Positions 57,136-64,000 of a stretch of DNA of 64,000 bases are shown here, piece by piece. The first letter of the stretch is position 1; each line of letters opens with the position of its first letter. A program made the translations under genes and the position numbers. The DNA is taken from assembly GCA_963809875.1 (NCBI GenBank), contig CAWELC010000007.1:310001-374000 (forward strand). Reading direction: 5' to 3'. The notes beneath the pieces are model-generated. The model saw nothing but the letters and a program-made list of their open reading frames with translations. It was not told the DNA's origin and did no database searches. Origin of the DNA: JAFGAS01 sp963809875. GTDB taxonomy: Bacteria > Desulfobacterota > Zymogenia > Zymogenales > Zymogenaceae.

Positions 57136-58503
57136 ATGAGTGATCTGCACAAGATCGACCGGCTCTCGTTGAGAACAAAGGTCGCCTACGGCGTTGGAGA
57201 CCTCGGGGCAAACCTCGTCTTCAGCACCGTCGGATTCTTTCTCCTCTACTTCCTCACCGATGTGGCCCTCCTTTCGGCGTCGCTGGCAGGTATCGCGATG
57301 ATGACCGTGAGGATCATTGACGCGTTCACCGATCCCCTGGTCGGCTACCTCTCCGACAGGACACGCACGCGGTGGGGCAGGAGGCGGCCGTTTCTCCTTT
57401 TCGGATCGCTTCCTGTCGGCCTGTTCTTCCTGATTCTCTTTACCGACACGCCCATCCAAAATCAGGCTCTCCTCTTTGTCTATGTCACGATGACATACTT
57501 TCTCTTTTTCGTTTCCTACTCGGTGGTAAATGTCCCCTATTCCGCCCTGACTCCGGACATGACCCGTGATTTCGACGAGCGGACGAACCTGACCGGGTAC
57601 CGCATGGCTTCGGCAATCGTCGGCACCCTGATTGCCGCCGGCGCCACCACGGCGCTGGTCGCCCTTTCTTCGACGGAGCGGTCGGGTTTTTCGGTCGTTG
57701 CCGGTCTATACGGGGTAATCTTTATTATCATGACGCTTATCGTCTTTCTCGGGGTCCGGGAGCGTAAGGGCTTCGCCTCTCATCCGGCGGGTTCCTCAAT
57801 GTTCCGGTTGTATGGATCGGCCTTCAAAAACACCCCCTTCGTTCTGGCCTCGGTCACGTATATTCTTCACACGATGGCCGTGGTCATCATCAGCACGACC
57901 CTCATATACTACTTCAAGTATTACATGAAGCGCGAGTCCCTCATCGGGTCGATCTTCCTCGTGCTGTTATTGACCGCGATCGTCTTCATTCCCTTCTGGG
58001 TCAAGATCAGCAGGATGATCGGCAAGAAGGCGTCCTACAATACCGGGATGACGGTTTTCGCCCTGTCGATGGTGGGCATTTTCTTCCTGAGATCCGATCA
58101 GCTTGTCGCGATGTATCTCCTCACCGCAGTCGCGGGAATGGGGCTGTCGACCAACTTCGTGCTCCCGTGGGCCATTGTGCCCGACACGATCGAGTTTAAC
58201 GAGATGAAGACCGGAAACCGCAACGAGGGGATATTTTACGGCATATGGAGCTTCGGGCCCAAGCTCGGTAGCGCCGGATCGAGCCTCGTGGTCGGCCTCA
58301 TTCTCCATCTGTCGGGATATGTGCCGAACGTCCCCGACCAACCGGGGACGACCCTTCTGGGTATCCGGCTGGGCCTGTGCATTATTCCCGCCGCTATTAT
58401 GGGAATCGGAATCGGGGTCCTCTCCTTTTACCCGATCACCCATAAGAAATATCACGAGATCCTCGACGAGCTGGCGCGGCGTCGGCCGCGGACGGATGGA
58501 TAA
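57136..58503 (+). CDS. GPH-family sugar:cation symporter (MelB-like)
   Basis: 455 residues, about 12 helices. Start ATG 57136 has GGAGG eight bases upstream. KVAYGVGDLGANLVFSTVGFFLLYFLTDVALLSASLAGIAMMTVRIIDAFTDPLVGYLSDRTRTRWGRRRPFLLFG contains the GPH family Asp residues and the loop-2/3 motif. SYSVVNVPYSALTPDMTRDFDERTNLTGYR and WAIVPDTIEFNEMKTGNRNEGIFYG are also typical. Imports disaccharides or glycosides with Na+ or H+. With the ROK regulator and GH13 enzyme it forms an alpha-glucoside uptake and hydrolysis operon. A perfect terminator follows. Confidence 0.9.
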   Translation: MSDLHKIDRLSLRTKVAYGVGDLGANLVFSTVGFFLLYFLTDVALLSASLAGIAMMTVRIIDAFTDPLVGYLSDRTRTRWGRRRPFLLFGSLPVGLFFLILFTDTPIQNQALLFVYVTMTYFLFFVSYSVVNVPYSALTPDMTRDFDERTNLTGYRMASAIVGTLIAAGATTALVALSSTERSGFSVVAGLYGVIFIIMTLIVFLGVRERKGFASHPAGSSMFRLYGSAFKNTPFVLASVTYILHTMAVVIISTTLIYYFKYYMKRESLIGSIFLVLLLTAIVFIPFWVKISRMIGKKASYNTGMTVFALSMVGIFFLRSDQLVAMYLLTAVAGMGLSTNFVLPWAIVPDTIEFNEMKTGNRNEGIFYGIWSFGPKLGSAGSSLVVGLILHLSGYVPNVPDQPGTTLLGIRLGLCIIPAAIMGIGIGVLSFYPITHKKYHEILDELARRRPRTDG

Positions 58504-58551
58504 GAAGGGCGGGAAGAACCGTCGATCCCGTGTGCCTCCGACAAAGACGGC

Positions 58552-58583
58552 AAAGGGTTGGCGATTGCGCCAACCCTTTCTTG
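58552..58583 (+). terminator. Terminator of the ROK-GH13-GPH operon
   Basis: AAAGGGTTGGCG (58552-58563) and CGCCAACCCTTT (58568-58579) form a perfect 12-bp stem with a four-base loop, then CTTGTT. Confidence 0.85.
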
Positions 58584-58713
58584 TTCCAGAGACGCCGGAG
58601 TATCCGGGATAACCGGCTCCCGCGGTGAGACCTATTCTCCTTTTTATGCCTGAGACCGGGATGCGCCGTCGCGTGATGAATCGCGGGCTTGCGCCACCCG
58701 TTTTCCTATTCTC

Positions 58714-59682
58714 CTATTCGACCTTCACCTTGAGCATCGGCCAGTCATTGGTCCCGTCGTAACGGTTCGGGTCTTTATCCTCCTGGGCCTTTCCCGAGAT
58801 ATCGGTGGCCCGGGAATTGACGACGTATCGTCCCGGCACGGGAAAAGTGAGCTCAGCCTTCCAGAATACCCAGACGTTGTCGGCGTCCATCTTCTTGGTG
58901 ATTTCTGCCTGCGTCCAGTGCTTGCCCCCGTCGCTGGTCAGTTCCACGAGCTCGATCCGTTTCCCCCCGAAGGCGGCGCCGCCGATGGAAAGCGGCTTTC
59001 CGACCGCGACACGGGCCGTGTCCTCCGGAAAGAAGATGGTGGAGTCCACCGGGAGTGGCGGCTCGCAGTCCCATCCCCGCTCTTCCCAGTAGTCCTGGAT
59101 GGGCATATCGATCACCTCGATATCGGTTACCCAGGCGGGCTGTTTGACGCCGTAATACCCCGGGTTGAGGACGCGCACCGGGAACCCCTGGGCAGGAGGT
59201 ATCGGCACGCCGTTCATGAACAGAGCCACCAGGACCCTGTTATCCCGGATCTGCTGCATAGTATGGGACGCATAGTAGCCGTCTGCCGCCTTATATTTGA
59301 CGCCCGTTGCCCGGGGGTCCAGCCCCAGCGATTCCAGCAGCTTGATTAATGGGAACCCCTTCCAGACGGCGGTCGAAATGAGACGTCCCCTGCTCGTGTT
59401 GCCGATGCATTCAACGGTCAAGGGGAGCTCGACCGTCGCCATGTCGGTAAGCTCCTTCAGGGTAAAGGACCGGGGATGTTGGACGAGGCCGGTGACGTTG
59501 AGGCGATAGGCCGTGCCGTCGATCTCGGGAACGCTGCCTATCCTGGTGATATAGTACTTGTCGTTTGGGGTGATAAAATCAGGGTAGCCGCCCGTTTCTT
59601 CGAGTCCCGACCGTGCGTGGCAGGCCGCGACCATCCCGGCCATGATCACACAGACACCAAGGAAGAGCAATCGCTTCATCAT
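58714..59682 (-). CDS. Sulfite-oxidase-like molybdopterin oxidoreductase, lipoprotein
   Basis: 322 residues. Signal with lipobox (GMVAAC, Cys about 20), so exported and lipid-anchored. The Mo-cofactor domain has RLNVTGLVQHPRSFTLKEL and VECIGNTSRG, whose Cys would bind molybdenum, then KAADGYYASHTMQQIRDNRVLVALFMNG and FPVRVLNPGYYGVKQPAWVTDIEV. The C-terminal part (GKRIELVELTSDGGKHWTQAEI ... RYVVNSRATDISGKAQ) is the dimerisation domain of sulfite oxidases. Substrate could be sulfite or another oxo-acceptor; no cytochrome gene is adjacent. Start ATG 59682 with GAGGGG upstream. Confidence 0.85.
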   Translation of the reverse strand: MMKRLLFLGVCVIMAGMVAACHARSGLEETGGYPDFITPNDKYYITRIGSVPEIDGTAYRLNVTGLVQHPRSFTLKELTDMATVELPLTVECIGNTSRGRLISTAVWKGFPLIKLLESLGLDPRATGVKYKAADGYYASHTMQQIRDNRVLVALFMNGVPIPPAQGFPVRVLNPGYYGVKQPAWVTDIEVIDMPIQDYWEERGWDCEPPLPVDSTIFFPEDTARVAVGKPLSIGGAAFGGKRIELVELTSDGGKHWTQAEITKKMDADNVWVFWKAELTFPVPGRYVVNSRATDISGKAQEDKDPNRYDGTNDWPMLKVKVE

Positions 59683-60081
59683 CTGTCTGACCCCTCTGAT
59701 AGTATGCCCGCGCTCTATACCTATATATACTATTACATTTCCTGGGTCTGTCAATCGTAATATAGGAATCAAAGTGCGAGCTTACGACTCTTCCCCGAGG
59801 GACCGCCTCAATCCCTGCGTCATCCGTCCCGTCTAAGAAAAGCACAAAGACATGGTTGGGTGTTGCGGAAACGGGATTGCTAAATTATAATTAATCTATG
59901 GTCGTATTTGAGGAGAAGGGAGACCGGTAGCCCCGACGACAAAACGCGGTCGTAACCGCGGGCGGCTGCGCCGCGGCGGCACTGAAATCATCAGGTTCAG
60001 TCGTGCGTGTCGCCCGGGAAGAAGCGAGCGCTCGTTTCGGGAGAGAAATGATGCTATCACCTAACTGAAAGGAAGGCTGTC
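59683..60081. other. Divergent intergenic region
   Basis: No gene. A minus-strand promoter (59727-59754) and a plus-strand TATAAT at 59886-59891 with TTGCGG at 59863-59868 (17-base spacer) probably drive the two flanking genes. The remainder (59920-60050) is GC-rich without features I can name. Confidence 0.45.
59727..59754 (-). promoter_or_regulatory. Promoter of the sulfite-oxidase-like gene
   Basis: TTGACA (59749-59754), 16-base spacer, TAGTAT (59727-59732) on the minus strand. Confidence 0.65.
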
Positions 60082-61611
60082 ATGAGCAATGAAGTCGCCA
60101 CGATGAGCCTCGCGCCGCTGGATGCGCACAATAAGACCTTGATCGCAAACACGCATCCCCAGCACTGGGCCAACCCGGCCCCCCTTTCCCGGTATAACCT
60201 CGTCGTCATCGGCGCCGGGACGGCCGGCCTCGTGACCGCGGCGGGGGCCGCGGGCCTGGGCGCCAAGGTCGCCCTCGTCGAGCGCGGTTTTATGGGGGGC
60301 GACTGTCTTAACGCCGGCTGCGTGCCGTCAAAGGCGGTGATTCGTTCGTCCCGGAGTGCGGCCGAGATCAGGGACGCCGGAAGGTTCGGTATCCACGCCC
60401 CCGCGGGTGCGCGGGCCGATTTCGGGGCCGTCATGGAACGGATGCGCAGGCTCCGGTCGGGCATCAGCGCCCATGACTCGGCGCGAAGGTTCACCGAGGA
60501 GCTGGGGGTGCACGTCTTCTTCGGGGATGCGAAATTCACCGGCCCGAGCAGCATCGAGGTCGATGGAACGGTTCTGAGATTCAAGAAGGCGGTCATCGCC
60601 ACCGGGGCCCGGCCGGTGGTGCCGCCCATCGAGGGGCTTTCGGGATCCGGATATCTAACCAACGAATCGATATTCAACCTGACCGAACGCCCCGATCACC
60701 TCGTGGTCGTCGGGGGCGGGCCGATCGGCTGCGAGCTGGCCCAGGCCTTCCGGCGGCTGGGAAGCCGGGCGACCGTCATCGAGGCGGCGCCCCAGTTCCT
60801 GACCCGGGAGGACGCCGATGCGGCCGAGATACTTGCCCGCACCTTTCAAGGGGAGGGGATCGATATCCTCCTGGGGACGGCGGTGGAAAAGATCACGACC
60901 GAGCGGGGAAAAACGCTGATACACGTCCGAAAGGAGGCGGTATCCTCCGTTATCCGCGGCGACGCGCTGCTCATCGGCGTGGGCCGGGCCCCCGAGGTGA
61001 AAGGGCTCAACCTCGAGGCCGCAGGCGTGGCCTATGACAAATTCGGGATTACCGTTAACGATTTCCTTCAGACGACCAACGCAAACATATACGCGGCGGG
61101 AGACGTGGCCATGATGTATAAGTTTACCCACATGGCCGACGCCGCCGCCCGCATCGTCATCCAGAATGCCCTTTTCCTTGGCAGGAAGAGGCTCTCTTCG
61201 CTCACCGTCCCCTGGACGACCTACACCGATCCCGAGATAGCGCACGTCGGGATGTACGAACGGGACGCGCGGGAAAGGGGCATCGCCGTGGAGACGTTCA
61301 GGAGAGATTTCTCCGACGTGGACCGGCCGATCCTCGACGGCGAAGAAGAGGGTTTTGTGAAAATTCATGTCAAGAAGGGCACCGACAAGATCCTCGGGGC
61401 GACGATCGTGGCCCGGCACGCGGGCGAGATAATCAGCGAGATTACGCTGGCCATCGTCTCGGGCGTAGGGCTGGGAAGGATCGCGTCTGTTATCCACCCC
61501 TACCCGACACAGGCCGAGGCCGTCAGACAGCTGGGAGACGCCTACAACCGAACAAGGCTAACGCCCGCCGTCAAGCGGGTCTTTGAGCGGTGGCTCCGGT
61601 GGACGCGGTAG
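60082..61611 (+). CDS. Dihydrolipoamide-dehydrogenase/mercuric-reductase-like flavoprotein
   Basis: 509 residues, ribosome site AAGGAAGG. NLVVIGAGTAGLVTAAGAAGLG is the FAD fold; GGDCLNAGCVPSKAVI is the redox-active Cys pair (C-x4-C); HLVVVGGGPIGCELAQAFRRLGS is the NAD(P) fold; NIYAAGDVAMMYKFTHMADAAARI binds FAD; the dimer domain ends with ASVIHPYPTQAEAVRQLGD, where the His-x-x-x-x-Glu-like acid/base pair would be HPYPTQAE. A preceding N-terminal tail of about 25 residues is unusual. MerA cysteines at the C-terminus are absent, so this is a general pyridine nucleotide-disulfide oxidoreductase. Confidence 0.87.
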   Translation: MSNEVATMSLAPLDAHNKTLIANTHPQHWANPAPLSRYNLVVIGAGTAGLVTAAGAAGLGAKVALVERGFMGGDCLNAGCVPSKAVIRSSRSAAEIRDAGRFGIHAPAGARADFGAVMERMRRLRSGISAHDSARRFTEELGVHVFFGDAKFTGPSSIEVDGTVLRFKKAVIATGARPVVPPIEGLSGSGYLTNESIFNLTERPDHLVVVGGGPIGCELAQAFRRLGSRATVIEAAPQFLTREDADAAEILARTFQGEGIDILLGTAVEKITTERGKTLIHVRKEAVSSVIRGDALLIGVGRAPEVKGLNLEAAGVAYDKFGITVNDFLQTTNANIYAAGDVAMMYKFTHMADAAARIVIQNALFLGRKRLSSLTVPWTTYTDPEIAHVGMYERDARERGIAVETFRRDFSDVDRPILDGEEEGFVKIHVKKGTDKILGATIVARHAGEIISEITLAIVSGVGLGRIASVIHPYPTQAEAVRQLGDAYNRTRLTPAVKRVFERWLRWTR

Positions 61612-61684
61612 GCAGCTTCCCGAAGGCCCTTACGTCAGTTTACGATCTTTGCCTTTGTCGGGTCCCCGTTGGGTTACCTGACGC

Positions 61685-62143
61685 TTACTTCTTTTCCGTC
61701 TGTCGGTCAAAGAGCAGACGTATCGTTTCGATGCGCTTTCTGTTTACTCCCAGGTCGGAGTGTCCGAGCCGGGAAGCCGATCGCACGTGAATCGTTTTCG
61801 TGGTATCATCAAAGTAGAATTCGACGTCGTCGACAAAGCGGAATATGCGCGAGGTGAACTCGGCGTAAACGTAATCGTCGGCTACGGTAATTACTTTTGT
61901 GCGCTTCATAGATTCGATGACCGAGACAAGGGCGGCCCTGGCCTCGTCGCGGCTTCCCGTATAGTGAAGCGGCTGGATATAATGTTCTTTATCCCCGGCT
62001 TCACTCTGCGAGGAGACGCAGTTCGGTGACAAGGGACAGGCGGCCAGTTTCCCCTCTTTGACGCCGATGTTTGTGGGAGGGTTGCCCGTGCATCCTATGA
62101 GAACGGCCAGACAAAGCATCGGCAGCAGCATCTTGATAACCAT
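61685..62143 (-). CDS. DUF1499 lipoprotein
   Basis: 152 residues with a lipobox (VLIGC, Cys about 18). The mature part begins GKLAACPLSPNCVSSQ and continues HYIQPLHYTGSRDEARAALVSVIESM, VTVADDYVYAEFTSRIFRFVDDVEFYFDD and IHVRSASRLGHSDLGVNRKRIE, the diagnostic pattern of DUF1499 (CPxSPNCVSS; SRxGxSDLGVNRKR). Function unknown; found in envelopes of bacteria and in chloroplast relatives. Confidence 0.9.
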   Translation of the reverse strand: MVIKMLLPMLCLAVLIGCTGNPPTNIGVKEGKLAACPLSPNCVSSQSEAGDKEHYIQPLHYTGSRDEARAALVSVIESMKRTKVITVADDYVYAEFTSRIFRFVDDVEFYFDDTTKTIHVRSASRLGHSDLGVNRKRIETIRLLFDRQTEKK

Positions 62144-62181
62144 ACGAAACCCCCGTATATGGTTTACCGTTTACCTATATT

Positions 62182-62210
62182 ATTTTATGACGACTATGAA
62201 ATATTGTCAA
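62182..62210 (-). promoter_or_regulatory. Promoter of the DUF1499 gene
   Basis: TTGACA (62205-62210), 17-base spacer, TAAAAT (62182-62187) on the minus strand, about 39 bases before the start codon. Confidence 0.75.
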
Positions 62211-62287
62211 TCGGGATGGTATAATCAGGGAGATGTTCACGGCAAGCATCCCGGGTGTCGGGAGGATATTATAAACGGAGCCCCAGT

Positions 62288-63016
62288 ATGAAGACCGCCG
62301 GAAGGAAAGGGGAGACGGAGCCGGCCCAGGGGCGGCACGTCGCGTGGCTCAGGCCGGTGCTGCTGGTCGTCGTCATCGTGACGCTCTTTGTGCTGTTCCG
62401 TATCCTCGGCGTGGATAAGGGCTTTCAGGCGCTCCGCACCTGGATTGCCGGCCTGGGGCCCTGGGGCCCGGCGGCCTTTATCGGCATATACATTCTGGCG
62501 ACGGTCGCGGTGGTTCCCGGCTCCGCCTTGAGCATTGCCGCGGGGGCCCTGTTCGGCTCCGTCGTGGGGGTGATTGTCGTCATCGTCGGCGCCACCGTCG
62601 GAGCGAGCCTCTCATTCTTGATCAGCCGCTACGTCGCGCGCGACGCCGTCGCCCAGTGGCTCTCCACCAAACAGCGATTTCTCGCGATAGACCGAATGAC
62701 GCGGGAGCACGGGGCGATTATCGTGGCACTGACGAGACTGGTGCCGATATTTCCCTTTAACCTGCTCAACTACGGCTTTGGTTTGACCGGAGTCCGTTTT
62801 TGGACCTACGTGCTCTGGTCGTTCCTCTGCATGATCCCGGGCATCATTCTCTACGTGGTGGGGGCCGACGCGCTGTACCAGGCCGTCATCATGGGAAGGG
62901 TGCCGTGGATATTGGTGGTAACGCTGGCGGTAGTCTTCGGGCTGCTCACGATCCTGGTGAGATATGCCCGGAGCAGCCTCAAGGAAAAAGAGGACAACGT
63001 AAACAAGGAACAGTAA
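62288..63016 (+). CDS. TVP38/TMEM64 (VTT/DedA-like) membrane protein
   Basis: 242 residues with about five to six helices. AGLGPWGPAAFIGIYILATVAVVPGSALSIAAGALFGSVVGVIVVIVGATVGASLSFLISRYVARD is the VTT core, and LTRLVPIFPFNLLNYGFGLTGVRFWTYVLWS holds the conserved R-x-x-P-x-x-P re-entrant motif. Relatives are involved in membrane lipid scrambling or transport. Start ATG 62288; the next gene, a glycosyltransferase, starts 16 bases after the stop, so an operon is likely. Confidence 0.88.
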   Translation: MKTAGRKGETEPAQGRHVAWLRPVLLVVVIVTLFVLFRILGVDKGFQALRTWIAGLGPWGPAAFIGIYILATVAVVPGSALSIAAGALFGSVVGVIVVIVGATVGASLSFLISRYVARDAVAQWLSTKQRFLAIDRMTREHGAIIVALTRLVPIFPFNLLNYGFGLTGVRFWTYVLWSFLCMIPGIILYVVGADALYQAVIMGRVPWILVVTLAVVFGLLTILVRYARSSLKEKEDNVNKEQ

Positions 63017-63031
63017 GCACTGTCTTATCGA

Positions 63032-64000
63032 ATGACGCCTGCCTCAGAACGCTTGATCATCTTCACCAGGTATCCCCGGCCCGGAAAAGCCAAGACGCGT
63101 ATGATCCCCCTTTTGGGACGACGGGGCGCGGCCGATCTGGCGCGCCGGATGATCGAACATACGTTCTCGTGGGCAGGCTCGCTCTCATTCCTCCGGGGGG
63201 TGGACGTCGAGGTCCACTATGAGGGCGCGGGCGAGCGCCTCATGAAGGGCGCGTTCGGTGAATGGGGCGATCGATTCCGCTGGCATCCCCAGACGGACGG
63301 CGACCTCGGGACGAAAATGGCCAACGCCTTTGCCCACGCCTTCGGCTCGGGCGCCCGGTCGGCCGTCATCGTCGGAACCGATATCCCTGACCTGACCGAC
63401 CGGGCCGTCGGCCGGGCGTTTGACATGCTTGCGCCTGATTCCGGTGTGCCCGTGGGACGTCACGGACATCACGATATCGCGCTGGGCCCGGCACGGGACG
63501 GCGGCTACTACCTGATCGGCTTCACGAATAAGGTGCCGGAGCGAAAGATAGACACCATATTGACCGATATCCCCTGGGGGACGGACCGGGTTCTGGAAAC
63601 GACGCGGGTCAAAATCGAAAAGGTGGGACTCTCCTGCGGCCTGCTTGACGTGCTGGACGATGTCGATCTCCCCCGGGACCTGCGCGTGTGGCGGCGCGCG
63701 CTCAAAAGAAAGCGGGCCGATGCTTCCCGTGCGACCATATCGGTCATCGTCCCGGCCCTGAACGAAGAGGCGGCCGTCGGAGCGGCGATAGGATCGGCGC
63801 GGCTGATCGGCCGGAGTATCGAAATCATCGTCGTCGACGGGGGCAGCGCCGACAAAACCGTGGCCGTCGCCCGGGCATCGGGGGCCACGGTCATCGGGAG
63901 TCCGCCTCCCCGGTCGCGGCAGATGAACGCCGGGGCGCGGGCGGCCCACGGCGACGTGCTGGTCTTCCTGCACGCCGACACCCGGCTACCCGGCTCTTAC
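63032..64000 (+). CDS. Two-domain glycosyltransferase: TIGR04282-like plus GT2 TIGR04283-like (3' end outside window)
   Basis: ATG 63032 opens a frame that runs to the window edge (323 codons). Residues 1-230 match the TIGR04282/DUF2064 family: LIIFTRYPRPGKAKTRMIPLLG, GDLGTKMANAFAHAF, AVIVGTDIPDLT and ALGPARDGGYYLIG. From about residue 235 a family 2 glycosyltransferase begins: ATISVIVPALNEEAAVGAAI, IEIIVVDGGSADKTVAVARASGATVI, RSRQMNAGARAAHGDVLVFLHADTRLP, which is the TIGR04283 type. The pair is usually found as neighbours; here they are fused. The expected acceptor and product are unknown. Confidence 0.85.
   Translation, partial: MTPASERLIIFTRYPRPGKAKTRMIPLLGRRGAADLARRMIEHTFSWAGSLSFLRGVDVEVHYEGAGERLMKGAFGEWGDRFRWHPQTDGDLGTKMANAFAHAFGSGARSAVIVGTDIPDLTDRAVGRAFDMLAPDSGVPVGRHGHHDIALGPARDGGYYLIGFTNKVPERKIDTILTDIPWGTDRVLETTRVKIEKVGLSCGLLDVLDDVDLPRDLRVWRRALKRKRADASRATISVIVPALNEEAAVGAAIGSARLIGRSIEIIVVDGGSADKTVAVARASGATVIGSPPPRSRQMNAGARAAHGDVLVFLHADTRLPGSY

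Overview
The window is GC-rich bacterial chromosome, most likely from a Desulfobacterota/Deltaproteobacteria-like lineage (inference). The best support is the minus-strand order 6S RNA - 5-formyl-THF cyclo-ligase - RNase Y - YmdB-type phosphoesterase - TyrS, which I recall from deltaproteobacterial genomes. A hemB gene coupled to an AhbD/NirJ-like radical SAM gene (siroheme-dependent heme route) fits the same picture. Promoters are strikingly regular: many intergenic regions hold TTGACA, 16-18 nt, then a TATAAT-like box.

Layout. 1-5.96 kb: partial GH2 glycosidase, a MltD-like lytic transglycosylase, nadA, an exported CHAT-fold protein without its catalytic dyad, and an epimerase-like SDR. 6.1-10.9 kb: tyrS, ymdB, rny, FCL, 6S RNA. 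11.1-18.3 kb: ftsY, a roadblock protein, smc, the AhbD/NirJ-like gene and hemB. 18.4-23.9 kb: lipase, MerR-type regulator, HIT protein, ADP-forming acyl-CoA synthetase alpha-type protein, a truncated Cys-rich protein and a GlcD-type flavoprotein. 24.1-28.9 kb: a six-gene minus-strand unit with two VOC paralogues, two alpha/beta hydrolase paralogues, a DUF72 protein and an SDR. 29.2-37.1 kb: MFS transporter, palindromic repeat cluster, orphan membrane protein, hotdog thioesterase, oxidoreductase-SCP2 fusion, another hydrolase and a GH32 enzyme. 37.1-43.4 kb: two divergent acyl-CoA ligases, an amidohydrolase-fold protein lacking metal ligands and a sodium:solute symporter.

43.8-53.1 kb is one giant gene for a cyclic beta-glucan synthase (NdvB/ChvB type). 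It lies between an intact tRNA-Leu and a tRNA-Leu 3'-end-like remnant in the same orientation, which suggests an island. After tRNA-Ala comes a ROK regulator - GH13 glucosidase - GPH symporter operon (54.1-58.5 kb). The right end holds a sulfite-oxidase-like lipoprotein, a pyridine nucleotide-disulfide oxidoreductase, a DUF1499 lipoprotein, a TVP38/TMEM64 membrane protein and a two-domain glycosyltransferase cut by the window edge.

Data quality matters for reading this annotation. Many obviously essential genes (nadA, tyrS, ftsY, smc) are interrupted by single-base frameshifts. Nearly all those I resolved are one extra base, often in a homopolymer. Damage is clustered at about 3-22 kb and 43.8-52.3 kb; 22.5-37.1 kb and 53-64 kb read cleanly. 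I treat these as probable sequencing/assembly errors and give whole-gene coordinates. Saccharolytic enzymes, several acyl-CoA enzymes and few respiratory genes suggest a fermentative, carbohydrate- and acyl-CoA-using heterotroph; this is inference only.
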